Source: Halobacillus shinanisalinarum
Lineage (GTDB): Bacteria > Bacillota > Bacilli > Bacillales > Halobacillaceae
Length of the DNA: 64,000 nucleotides
Direction: 5' to 3'
NCBI RefSeq assembly: GCF_022919835.1
Contig: NZ_CP095074.1
Span: 1,612,001 to 1,676,000 of the forward strand
Shown in pieces: positions 53,659 through 61,787 of the stretch. Within the stretch, counting starts at the first letter, position 1; the number at the start of each line of letters is the position of its first letter. The notes beneath the pieces were generated by a model, which searched no databases, was not told the DNA's origin, and saw only the letters and a list, made by a program, of their open reading frames with translations. The translations under genes were made by a program, and so were the position numbers.

Positions 53659-53706
53659 TAACCTTCATTTATACCCTTGAGACGACAGAATAAGAAAGCT
53701 TTTAAA
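53651..53706 (-). pseudogene. Fragment of a second copy of the 70-aa protein gene
   Basis: About 56 bp match 52684-52735 of the 70-aa gene, encoding FKAFLF-like and K/R-x-I-N-E-G-Y-Y-D residues. It is fused to the truncated istB end. Confidence 0.55.
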
Positions 53707-53758
53707 CCTCCCCGTTAGTTGCGTAAGTGCTTCTCCATTTTCATTCACTTTTAACGGA

Positions 53759-54686
53759 TTAATCCCTATAAGTCTGAATTACCTTATTTCGCATTTTTTT
53801 CTCCTCATAACCTTTCTTTAACTCTTCATTCCAATCTTTTTGCTTAGATAGATCAACGGCAGATAGATTTTTATTCATCAACCGATGATACTTGAAAGCA
53901 AATTCCCTTCCCGCCCTATCATTATCCGTACAAATGGTTATATGACGGATCGTATGATTTTCTTTACCCATACGTTTCATTTCATCGATCATGGTCTGAC
54001 GTTTGAGGCCAGACATGGACGCTAAGCGAGTATTTTGTAGCTTTTCTTTCTTTATACTCCAATATGAAAGAGCATCAATTGGGCTTTCAAAGAAATATAT
54101 AGAATTCGGTTTTCCAATATCGATTGAAAAGCCTGAGGATCCATGGCTATTCTTATCGATTCCTTTAAACATTCGTCCATCTTTCATAGGAATGGTCCCT
54201 TGTCTCTCTGCCCCAACAATATCCCCTTGTTGTTTCCACTTAAAAATGACATTGCCAAGCTTGTCTTGGGCAATTAAGTCTTTTTGATCCAGCCACTCAA
54301 CGATTTTCGGTGAATTTTGCGTTCTTTAGTGAGATAGTCTTTGGCCCTATTTTGTCTTTCACTTCATACTGATGATGATAATAATAAGGTTGTTTAGGAT
54401 TCTCCTGTTCCACCACCTTCATTCTGTACCCTTGTCGATTTAAATCTTCCACAGCTTCTGGAAAACTCATGCCATAAAACATTTTTGCAAAGTTAATCAC
54501 GCCTGCTCCTTTTTCATCTCTTGAGTTCCAGGCATACATTTGATCCTTAATCACTAAGCTGTCATGCTTTTGGTGGCGATAGTAGCTTCCTTCCTTTTTC
54601 AATGGCTCACCTTTACGCTGTAGATAGTCTAACAGATCCACATTCCTTGCAATCTCCACTTGTTCCGCGCTTACATGCTTGACCAT
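53759..54686 (-). pseudogene. DUF3991/TOPRIM primase-like protein of plasmid or ICE origin, broken
   Basis: The N-terminal frame (MVKHVSAEQVEIARNVDLLD then YLQRKGEPLKKEGSYYRHQK, GAGVINFAKMFYGMSFPEAV) is the DUF3991 start and stops after KFTENR. The next frame is open from about 54310: SPKIVEWLDQKDLIAQDKLG, KWKQQGDIVGAERQGTIPMK and then the TOPRIM domain with E in YFFESPIDALSYWSI and the D-x-D in ICTDNDRAGREFAFKYH. A frameshift plus a probable short internal deletion at ~54300-54315 separate them. Such proteins occur in Tn916-like elements and plasmids and are thought to act in element replication. Confidence 0.75.
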
Positions 54687-54751
54687 GTAGCACTTCCTCC
54701 TTTCTAATATTTAATAGCCAAATAAAAAAGACAGGGAATAAATCTCCCTGT

Positions 54752-55315
54752 CTAACGTTCAATCTCAACTTTTTTCTTTTTATCCGTTTGCTGATAAATA
54801 TCTTGATTACTCTTAGTCCGTTCTGACATTTGTTTACCCTTTCCTTCACCTTTTTCCTTACAGGGACTAACTTCTCTCTCCAACTTGGCTTCTATTTGAG
54901 CTAAGCGTTGTTCACCGCGTTCTGTTAAAGGTAGCTCTTTTAATTCCTGCAGCGATTCTTCCTTCAGTTCATTCACTTCTTTATGATTATGATTCCTTTG
55001 GAAAGAAAGCATTTGGCTCAAACGCTCTTGGCTATCAGTACCTTCTTCTTTATCTAACCCCTTCCCAACCATAGGCTCAATAAAGTTCATCACCTCTTTT
55101 TTGTACGCATCCTTAAAACCCTGGTAGTCCAATTCGTCCTCTCTGTTCTCTTTTCCCCCAAAAGGGCTGCTATTTCGTTTAGCTGCACTCACTTGACTAC
55201 GGTACATGTCTCCTAGTTTTTCAGAAGGTAATTGAACATTAGTCTCTTTTTTGTTTTCACTGCTGGATTCTTTAATGTTCATTTCTTCTTTCTCCAGAGA
55301 ATCTTCAATGGTCAC
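54752..55315 (-). CDS. Hypothetical charged protein of mobile-element origin
   Basis: 187 residues, very rich in E, K, Q and S, predicted to be coiled coil and disordered (KEESLQELKELPLTERGEQR then LAQIEAKLEREVSPCKEKGE). No catalytic motif is seen. It begins with a GTG that follows the stop codon of the LtrC-like relic, in the same direction, and may itself be the tail of a larger conjugation protein. It lies 65 bp upstream of the broken TOPRIM gene, as in plasmid transfer regions. Confidence 0.45.
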   Translation of the reverse strand: MTIEDSLEKEEMNIKESSSENKKETNVQLPSEKLGDMYRSQVSAAKRNSSPFGGKENREDELDYQGFKDAYKKEVMNFIEPMVGKGLDKEEGTDSQERLSQMLSFQRNHNHKEVNELKEESLQELKELPLTERGEQRLAQIEAKLEREVSPCKEKGEGKGKQMSERTKSNQDIYQQTDKKKKVEIER

Positions 55316-55317
55316 AA

Positions 55318-55510
55318 TAAATTATTTGGCCGTGGTTTGGACTTCCTGCAACAAACCTTCATGATCTTTAGTCCAATGATGTAGATAATCCAGGGAATAG
55401 TCACTGGTATCAATATTGAAATAAGAAGCAACCGTATAGGAAGTCATCTCCTTTCTTAGGCTTTGTGTAATCGTTTCTTTTTTCTTCTGTATGAAGCTTT
55501 GTATGGTAGG
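55318..55510 (-). pseudogene. LtrC/ArdC-like mobile-element protein, C-terminal relic
   Basis: A minus-strand frame without a start reads KKKETITQSLRKEMTSYTVA then SYFNIDTSDYSLDYLHHWTK and LLQEVQTTAK before a stop. This pattern is the C-terminus of the LtrC-like proteins on Gram-positive plasmids and ICEs. Upstream sequence (55511-55592) shows no continuation. Confidence 0.55.
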
Positions 55511-55592
55511 GTAGATTCCCAGTGCCTTGCCATATTTCTATGGTAGGTTCCCAAGCATCCCCCCAGGAGTGCAGGTTATTTGTTAATTTTCA

Positions 55593-55712
55593 CTATAATC
55601 CTTTGATGCATTTCCTAAATTCATCACCATCTTTAACTACTTCGGGTTGGAATGTATAATTTTTTCGAAGGGCGTAGGCGTAAGTAATCTCGTTTATTTT
55701 AAAAGTTATCAT
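55593..55712 (-). CDS. Possible 39-aa small protein
   Basis: An ATG immediately after the VanZ-type stop codon opens a 39-codon frame (MITFKINEITYAYALRKNYT then FQPEVVKDGDEFRKCIKGL). No separate ribosome site is seen, so it would depend on translational coupling. The family is unknown and it may be a chance frame. Confidence 0.3.
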   Translation of the reverse strand: MITFKINEITYAYALRKNYTFQPEVVKDGDEFRKCIKGL

Positions 55713-56093
55713 TTAGCGGCTCTTAATATATTTATTAAAGTAAATAGCATTAACCAACCAACAGGCTACAAGAACACCGATAGCGTCCTTAACTAGATCA
55801 TTCACTGTGAACGATCTTCCATCTATGAAAAGTTGATGTACTTCGTCTATAAATCCATAGAGCATGGATATGCCTGCAGCTAAGTAGCTAGTTGCTTTGG
55901 AAAACTTGTCGTTTGCTGAAAGAGCAACGACTAGCATAAGGTACAGAATGGAAATGTAAACTCTCAAGCATAGTGTTTATCGTCATTATAAAACACCGAT
56001 AAACCTTTTAATTTCATTAATCGAATAGCTGGATTGCATCCATATAAGCAGCATATAGATAATGGGTATAACCGTTAATAGAAAGCGACGCAT
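55713..56093 (-). pseudogene. VanZ-family membrane protein, degraded
   Basis: An ATG at 56093 opens MRRFLLTVIPIIYMLLIWMQ then SSYSINEIKRFIGVL and a stop at about 55988. A second open stretch gives ILYLMLVVALSANDKFSKAT and the VanZ signature YGFIDEVHQLFIDGRSFTVN then DLVKDAIGVLVACW. The order is that of VanZ-like proteins with a middle segment deleted and the frame lost. The 84-residue C-terminal piece could be made from a TTG at 55967 but would lack the first helices. Confidence 0.65.
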
Positions 56094-56176
56094 GAAAATC
56101 ACACTTCTTTCTGTTTTTTACTTTTTACTATTAAGTATAGAAATTTTTGTCCGATATAATACATAGACAAAAATGA

Positions 56177-56200
56177 AGACCTACTTAATGAAGCAGGTCT
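56177..56200 (-). terminator. Terminator of the CpsB-type gene
   Basis: AGACCTACTT and AAGCAGGTCT form a stem with one mismatch, 20 bp after the stop codon, followed on the minus strand by a T-rich run (TCATTTTTGTC). Confidence 0.65.
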
Positions 56201-56218
56201 CTTGTTCAATATATTCAA

Positions 56219-56977
56219 TTAGAATACCCCTAATATCTTTTTCTTTTTAATTCTTTCTGGTGGTTCAGTCGCTAATGACTGCCCTTCCACAACATATTGA
56301 GCATTTTCAGAGAAATAATAAACCATTGATTGATCATAGTTCTTTTTAAGATCTCTATACGCTTCCTTAAGATTAAGGACCTTAGACTTCTGTGCTCCGG
56401 ATGCTATCAGATGAACTAAATTCGAATCTATTAATTGGTAGGATAATTTCTTAACGTTCCTGCCATATTTTCCGAGTAAACTAGAGGCAGTTATCTGCAC
56501 AAAAGCTCCGTTTTTCACTAAAGAGTAAAGCAAATTAGGCTGCTCGATAATTTGGGTATTTCTTTCTGGATGTGTAAGAATCGGTCGATAACCTTCCACT
56601 TGCAAATTAAATAAAAAATTACTTAAATACTGCGGAAAATGATCACGAGGTAACTCAATAAACACGTAATCACTTTCATTAATAGTTAAAATCTCATCCT
56701 TCTGAAGCCCCTCTAGGATATCCCCATAAACACGGGTTTCTTGACCAGGTAGAACGGTTAACGGAATATCGCGATCATTGAGTTGCCGGTTCAACTCATT
56801 TACTTGTAGAAGAATATTGTTTTTATAGTTGTAGTGACTGCCATTATTATGATGAGGCGTAGCTACTACCGTTCGTGTGCCATCTTTAACTGCTTTCATT
56901 GCCATTTTCATACTATCTTCCATCGTTGATACCCCATCATCAACACCTGGAAGAATATGTGTGTGAATATCAATCAT
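56219..56977 (-). CDS. CpsB/CapC (YwqE-like) PHP-domain tyrosine phosphatase, metal site altered
   Basis: 252 residues of the PHP superfamily. The N-terminal metal motif MIDIHTHILPGVDDG, the VVATPHHNNGSHY, the LPGQETRVYGDI and the ILTHPERNTQII motifs are in place. The last motif, normally S-D-A-H-N, reads IASGAQKSKV: G194 replaces the metal-ligand aspartate and Q196 the histidine. The family dephosphorylates the tyrosine kinases that control exopolysaccharide export. No kinase gene is next to it. The changes suggest reduced or altered activity. It has AGGGGGAAGG before the ATG. Confidence 0.88.
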   Translation of the reverse strand: MIDIHTHILPGVDDGVSTMEDSMKMAMKAVKDGTRTVVATPHHNNGSHYNYKNNILLQVNELNRQLNDRDIPLTVLPGQETRVYGDILEGLQKDEILTINESDYVFIELPRDHFPQYLSNFLFNLQVEGYRPILTHPERNTQIIEQPNLLYSLVKNGAFVQITASSLLGKYGRNVKKLSYQLIDSNLVHLIASGAQKSKVLNLKEAYRDLKKNYDQSMVYYFSENAQYVVEGQSLATEPPERIKKKKILGVF

Positions 56978-57228
56978 TTGAAAAACCTTCCCCCTAATTT
57001 TTTCTATACCTATTAAAGCTAGAACTCTATTTTTATTATCTTAGCTATTATTTCTTTCACATATCAACCTATTTTTTCTACCGGTATTTCTTTCTCTAGG
57101 CTTAGAGTTAATCCAATTACAATCAATTGTTTTGTAAGTCTGACGAAAACCTAACCAAAAGTATTTCAACATACAAAGTCTAGAATCCAAGATGTCCAGC
57201 ATAAAAAAGTAGCAGGATAATACAATCG

Positions 57229-57558
57229 CTACATATTACTTTTCTGCTCATCTTGCCATTTATTAAATTCTAGATATTCACGAAACTGTTCTTTAGATAC
57301 CCCTAGATTCTGTGCCTCTTGAATCAAGTTTTCCCAACCTTTATCTAACACACGGTCGTTTTCTTTACCGTATAACAGGTAAGTAAGGGACACATCAAGT
57401 TCTTTAGAAATGTTTTCTAAAAATTGGATAGAAGGATTTGTCTGTCTGTTTCTTTCTATCGAACTCACATATGATTTAGCAAAACCTGAACGTTCGGCCA
57501 GTTCAGATAGAGTCATATGCTTTTCTTTCCTTATTCGTTTGATGTGTTCACCAATCAA
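57229..57558 (-). CDS. sinR: SinR-like biofilm/sporulation regulator
   Basis: 109 residues from a TTG at 57558, 9 nt after AAAGGAGG; longer in-frame starts lie upstream of that ribosome site. The start LIGEHIKRIRKEKHMTLSEL then AERSGFAKSYVSSIERNRQT and NPSIQFLENISKELDVSLTY matches B. subtilis SinR closely. The C-terminus WENLIQEAQNLGVSKEQFRE then YLEFNKWQ is the SinI/SinR dimerisation hook. SinR represses matrix genes and is countered by SinI. No separate sinI gene is seen next to it. A decayed paralogue lies upstream at 57976. Confidence 0.88.
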   Translation of the reverse strand: MIGEHIKRIRKEKHMTLSELAERSGFAKSYVSSIERNRQTNPSIQFLENISKELDVSLTYLLYGKENDRVLDKGWENLIQEAQNLGVSKEQFREYLEFNKWQDEQKSNM

Positions 57559-57975
57559 GCCTTGTACCCTCCTTTCTTTTTTTAGTAGGTTAGTCATATC
57601 CAAATTTTATGTATAAAACATAGAAATTTCACATTTGGAGGTAATCTATGGGTCAATACTGGAAATTACCTATGACTTTATAATTGTTTATATTACCATA
57701 CGCATGGGGTAAACCAATATTTTTAATACACTTTTTTTCGCTAAAGGATGAGCTATTTTGACATAACGCGAGACAGTTACCTATGTATAGAGCGATTTTT
57801 GCCAGACTTTTTCAATTTATTTGAATTTTAAATATTCAATCTGTTCTTTAAGAACTCTACCTCTCTTTTAAAGGCTCGTATTCACACCATTTATATATTG
57901 CCCAATGCCTACGGAGAAGCATACAAAAAAACCGCTTCGATTGTAGTTAAAGCGATTTTTTGCTCGTAAACCTTT
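57559..57975. other. Intergenic stretch between the two sinR-type genes
   Basis: About 417 bp, AT-rich, with no open frame that has a ribosome site. It must hold the promoter of the intact sinR. A stem around AAAACCGCTTCGATTGTAG and AAAGCGATTTTTTG (about 57929-57961) may end transcription of the decayed copy. Confidence 0.4.
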
Positions 57976-58293
57976 TTATTTCCCCTGATGAATCTTCCAT
58001 TTATTAAACTCCAAATACTCTCGTGACTGTTCTTTAGAAATGCCTGAGTTCATGGCTTCATGGACGAGATCGAACCAATCGTTGTCTAAGGCGTCGTCTT
58101 TTCCACTTGTTTCTCCGTTGATCGGGATGTCCAGCTCTTTGGAGATCTTCTCTAAAGAGCTGGACGGATCAGCTGATTGGCAGGTTACGTTCGATCGAGC
58201 TAAAGTAGGATTTTGCGACGCTGGCTCGCTTAGCCAGCTCGGATAGCGACAGTTGTCAATCTTTACGGATATGTTTGATGCGGTCACCATCGT
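57976..58293 (-). pseudogene. Second sinR-type gene, decayed
   Basis: One frame gives GDRIKHIRKD, an in-frame TGA, then QLSLSELAKRASVAKSYFSS and IERNLPIS, the SinR DNA-binding domain. After a frameshift near 58165 it continues SSSLEKISKELDIPINGETS and DWFDLVHEAMNSGISKEQSR then EYLEFNKWKIHQGK, the dimerisation hook. A stop and at least one frameshift prevent a full SinR. The C-terminal ~60 residues could still be translated in another frame and would resemble a SinI-like antagonist. Confidence 0.75.
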
Positions 58294-58599
58294 TCTTTCA
58301 CCTTCTTTCCTATGTTTAAATGAGATCACAGTCCGCTAGAGCGTTCTATTTAAAGTACAAACATCGACTACTTGACCTAGTTGGCTTAAATAGCATGGAT
58401 TTAGCAAAGTTACCAGTCTTTTCGGATAATTGTTTCGATTGTTATGCAGCCAGCGGTTGGTTGTGAATCCGTCCTATGAGTCTTGATGGTTTTGGTTATA
58501 ATAAGAGGTATATAGGATTTTTCCTACTACAACGGTGCTGACATGATACTTTTTATGAAATAGTTAGCGAATTGGTAGGATAGGAAGGAGTGATAAAGG

Positions 58600-59307
58600 A
58601 TGTCGGAGGAGTTAGTGGAGCGTTTTGAGCTGGCGTTTAATCAGATTCATCAGCATTTGAAAGAGATGAATGGGTTTCCGAAGAATGACAACTTTGCGGA
58701 GCTGCTGAATCATTCGAAGGATCGGGGTGTGGTTCGGGAGTTTTATGATGCGCTTCGCCAGTATGCGAAGCTGCGGAATGCGATTGTGCATGAGCGTGTG
58801 AGGGGTGGCTATTATATTGCGTCGCCCCACGTTGAGGTTGTGGAGGAGCTTGAGGAGATTAAACGAACGCTTGATCAACCTCCTTTAGGGCTTGATGTGG
58901 CAACGCGTCCGGTGATGTTTTTCTATGAGGAGACGGAGTTACTTCATGTGATTGAGGCGTTTCGGGAGCATGGGGTGTCACAGTTTCCGATTTATCGTGA
59001 GGGAGCATTTGTTGGGCTGCTGACGGATGCTGGGGTTGTGCGTTGGCTGCGAGAATCGGTTTGTGAGGGGTCAGTTTCTATTGGGGGTGTAACGGTTGGG
59101 GATGTGCTGCGGCATGAGAAGGTGCATAATGTCGAGTTTATGCCTGCGGATGTGTCGGTGTTTGAGGTTGAGGAGTTGTTTGAGCGGAGTCATGGGGAGG
59201 GTGAAAAGCTGAAGGCTGTGATGATTACCGAAGGCGGCGATCGTGATGGGAAGCTGCTTGGGATTGTGACACTGCTTGATTTGATTTTGGATGGTGATGC
59301 GGGATGA
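58600..59307 (+). CDS. HEPN-like/CBS-domain protein
   Basis: 235 residues. The N-terminal ~75 residues are helical and carry R59-N-x3-H64 (YAKLRNAIVHERVRGGYYI), which matches the R-N-x3-H motif of HEPN domains. Residues ~90-235 form a CBS pair (FFYEETELLHVIEAFREHGV then SQFPIYREGAFVGLLTDAG, and LLGIVTLLDLILDGDAG) that could bind an adenine nucleotide. The gene has AAGGAG before the ATG and overlaps the ABC exporter gene by 4 nt. Codon use is very rich in G. Whether the HEPN part cleaves RNA is unknown. Confidence 0.75.
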   Translation: MSEELVERFELAFNQIHQHLKEMNGFPKNDNFAELLNHSKDRGVVREFYDALRQYAKLRNAIVHERVRGGYYIASPHVEVVEELEEIKRTLDQPPLGLDVATRPVMFFYEETELLHVIEAFREHGVSQFPIYREGAFVGLLTDAGVVRWLRESVCEGSVSIGGVTVGDVLRHEKVHNVEFMPADVSVFEVEELFERSHGEGEKLKAVMITEGGDRDGKLLGIVTLLDLILDGDAG

Positions 59308-61028
59308 GTGAGGGAAAGCAAACGGTGAGGGGATTTTTTGCTTATGTCAAGGCGGGGCTGCCGGCACGCTGGCTCGTGGTGGTGGCGCTTGTACTGAGTT
59401 TGTTTGAAACGGCAGCTTCGCTTATGGTGCCGCTGTTTACAAGGGATTTGGTGGATCAGCTGTCGGGAGGAGCGTTGAGCACAGGGTTAATGGTGTTTCT
59501 TGGCGTGACGTTGCTCGTTCAGACGGTGTCGGCGGGATTTTCTTACTATATCTTAGCGTATATTGGCGAGCATATTGTCGCTTATATTCGTCGGGGACTG
59601 TGGGAGCATATTTTGCGTGTGCCTGTCTCGTACTTTGATGAGCATGAGTCCGGGGAGACGATGAGCCGGATTACACAGGATACGACTACCGTTAAAAGTT
59701 TAGTGACAAATCATCTAGTCTCGTTTGTGACGGGTGTGATTTCGATTGTTGGTGCGGTAGTGATTTTGCTGACGATTGATTGGCGAATGACGGTGATTAT
59801 GCTGTTGTCGGTTCCGGTTGCACTGCTTGTAGTGATGCCGCTTGGGCGTGTGATGTACCGGGTGTCGCGGAGGCTGCAGGATGAAATGGCGAATTTCAGT
59901 GCGAATCTTGGCCGGGTGTTGAGCGAAATCCGGCTGGTGAAGGCGTCGAATGCGGAGAGGCTGGAGAGTGAAAAGGGCGCGGATGGGATTCAGCGGTTGT
60001 TTACATATGGTTTAAAGGAAGCACGGATTCAGGCGGTGATTTCTCCGTTTATGACGACGATCATCATGGTCGTGCTGGTCGTGTTGATTGGGTACGGCGG
60101 TGTACGGGTAGCCGCAGGTGAGCTTTCGGCTGGATCGCTTGTTGCGGTGATCATTTATATGTTCCAGATCGTCGTGCCATTTAGTCAGATGGCGACTTTT
60201 GTGACGGCGTTTCAAAAGGCGATGGGAGCCACGGAACGGATTCAGGTGCTGCACGGCGTACCCCCTGAGCGCGAGGGGCTGGCTTCGGACTTTTCTAAAA
60301 AAGGGATTGGTTTTCGTGAGGTGTCGTTTGGCTACAGGGAGTCGGATCGTCTTGTGCTCAAGGGGCTTACGTTTGATGTGCGGCCTGGGGAGACGGTGGC
60401 GCTTGTAGGGCCGAGTGGTGCTGGGAAGACGACGGTGTTTTCGTTGATTGAGCGGTTTTATCAGCCTTCTAGCGGGATGATTGTGGTTGGTGATGAGGAG
60501 CTTGGGCGGCTTAATCTTGGGGTGTGGCGGCGGTCGATTGGGTATGTGTCGCAGGAGAGTCCGGTGATGTCGGGGTCGATTCGGGATAATGTGTGTTATG
60601 GTCTTGATCGTGTGGTTAAGGATGTGCAGGTGGAGGCGGCGCTTAGGCAGGCGAATGCCTTTGAGTTTGTGATGGGTCTTGAGGACGGATTGGATACGTC
60701 GGTTGGGGAGCGTGGTGTGAAGTTGTCAGGTGGGCAACGGCAGCGGATTGCGATTGCTCGGGCGTTGCTGAGGGATCCAGATGTGCTGTTGCTTGATGAG
60801 GCGACGTCGAATTTGGATTCAGAGGCGGAGGCGGCTGTGCAGGAAGCGCTTGATGTGTTGATGCGTGGGCGGACGACGCTTGTGATTGCGCATCGTTTGT
60901 CGACGGTGGTGGATGCGGATAAGCTGCTTGTGTTTGAGGATGGGAGGATTACGGGTCAGGGTCGGCATGGGGAGTTGTATGAGGGGCATGTGCGGTACAG
61001 GGAATTGGTGGATCAGCAGATGCTTTAG
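59304..61028 (+). CDS. ABC exporter half-transporter (BmrA/LmrA-like)
   Basis: 574 residues. Six membrane helices span about 1-310 (YFDEHESGETMSRITQDTTT marks the first coupling region). The ATPase domain has Walker A GPSGAGKTTVFSLIERFYQP, the Q-loop GYVSQESPVMSGSIRDNVCY, signature KLSGGQRQRIAIARALLRDP, Walker B VLLLDEATSNLD and the H-loop AHRLST. It works as a homodimer that expels drugs or lipids. It is co-translated with the HEPN-like/CBS protein, an unusual partner. Codons end in G or T far more than in the rest of the window. Confidence 0.92.
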   Translation: MSEGKQTVRGFFAYVKAGLPARWLVVVALVLSLFETAASLMVPLFTRDLVDQLSGGALSTGLMVFLGVTLLVQTVSAGFSYYILAYIGEHIVAYIRRGLWEHILRVPVSYFDEHESGETMSRITQDTTTVKSLVTNHLVSFVTGVISIVGAVVILLTIDWRMTVIMLLSVPVALLVVMPLGRVMYRVSRRLQDEMANFSANLGRVLSEIRLVKASNAERLESEKGADGIQRLFTYGLKEARIQAVISPFMTTIIMVVLVVLIGYGGVRVAAGELSAGSLVAVIIYMFQIVVPFSQMATFVTAFQKAMGATERIQVLHGVPPEREGLASDFSKKGIGFREVSFGYRESDRLVLKGLTFDVRPGETVALVGPSGAGKTTVFSLIERFYQPSSGMIVVGDEELGRLNLGVWRRSIGYVSQESPVMSGSIRDNVCYGLDRVVKDVQVEAALRQANAFEFVMGLEDGLDTSVGERGVKLSGGQRQRIAIARALLRDPDVLLLDEATSNLDSEAEAAVQEALDVLMRGRTTLVIAHRLSTVVDADKLLVFEDGRITGQGRHGELYEGHVRYRELVDQQML

Positions 61029-61133
61029 ACTTATGGATGGGAGTTAAGTTAGCTGTGATTTTTGAAGGAATATGCTCCGAATTTTTGGAGCATAGGGTAT
61101 GTTATTATTGTGGTTTACCTTTCAACTCTCTTT

Positions 61134-61247
61134 CTACAGTTTCTCTAATATTTTATAAATCAATTCTCTTCTTTTCTTATTTTTTTCTATTATTTCGGCC
61201 ATGGGTGTAAACGGTATTGTGCCTTTTTCATCTTTGGGGTTGATCAT
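61134..61247 (-). CDS. Possible 37-aa small basic protein
   Basis: GAGGTG lies 5 nt before an ATG opening MINPKDEKGTIPFTPMAEII then EKNKKRRELIYKILEKL. The C-terminal half is a basic amphipathic helix. The well-placed ribosome site supports it as a real gene; the family is not recognised. Confidence 0.4.
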   Translation of the reverse strand: MINPKDEKGTIPFTPMAEIIEKNKKRRELIYKILEKL

Positions 61248-61279
61248 TTTATCACCTCAAGAAACAGTATATGCCTGAC

Positions 61280-61316
61280 AAAAACGTCCAAATCTAAAGT
61301 TAGACTTGGACGTTTT
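61280..61316 (-). terminator. Terminator of the small gene at 61322
   Basis: AAAACGTCCAA and TTGGACGTTTT form a perfect 11-bp stem followed on the minus strand by T residues, starting 6 nt after the stop codon. Confidence 0.75.
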
Positions 61317-61321
61317 CCTTA

Positions 61322-61480
61322 TTATTCAGTGGCAAGTATTTTTTTTAGTTCACGTTCCAGTTCTTCACGCTTACGTTGTCTTTTCTCACGTCGCTCCTGA
61401 TTGATGTCTCTTTGAGAACGAAACTGAACTTTTCCATTATGAGCAACCTTTTCTTCCACTTCAATCAATGGCATATTCAT
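61322..61480 (-). CDS. Small charged protein (52 aa)
   Basis: 52 residues from an ATG at 61480 with GGAGGGTG 6 nt upstream. The sequence (MNMPLIEVEEKVAHNGKVQF then RSQRDINQERREKRQRKREE) is a short N-terminal strand followed by a long charged helix. It has its own terminator. It reminds one of small basic Bacillus proteins that bind nucleic acid or act as regulators, but no family is claimed. Confidence 0.6.
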   Translation of the reverse strand: MNMPLIEVEEKVAHNGKVQFRSQRDINQERREKRQRKREELERELKKILATE

Positions 61481-61787
61481 CAGTTTCACCCTCCGTTCCA
61501 AAACTTCCTTCAAGTATCAATAAGCACATGAAATGAAAGAACCTATCTGTATTCATTGTATCATTATCCATCAACAGATTCCATGTTTTGGTATTGTCTT
61601 TACATCTACATGGAAATTGATTACCTATTCCCCTTTCGTTGTTTTTGTGTACCTCGAAGACATAGTTTTCAAAGTCGCCGAGCTTTTTGGCGTGGGTGGC
61701 ATCGGTATATATTGAATTGGCTGCTTAGTTTAATAGATAATCTGAAAATTGTTCCTCGATCCACTGTTCCATAGGTCCACCTCATTA
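61481..61787. other. Stretch without an intact gene
   Basis: A minus-strand ATG after GAGGTGG at about 61770 opens MEQWIEEQFSDYLLN and a stop. The same frame then stays open through IYTDATHAKKLGDFENYVFE and VHKNNERGIGNQF. This may be a gene inactivated by a nonsense change, but no family is recognised. Confidence 0.35.
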
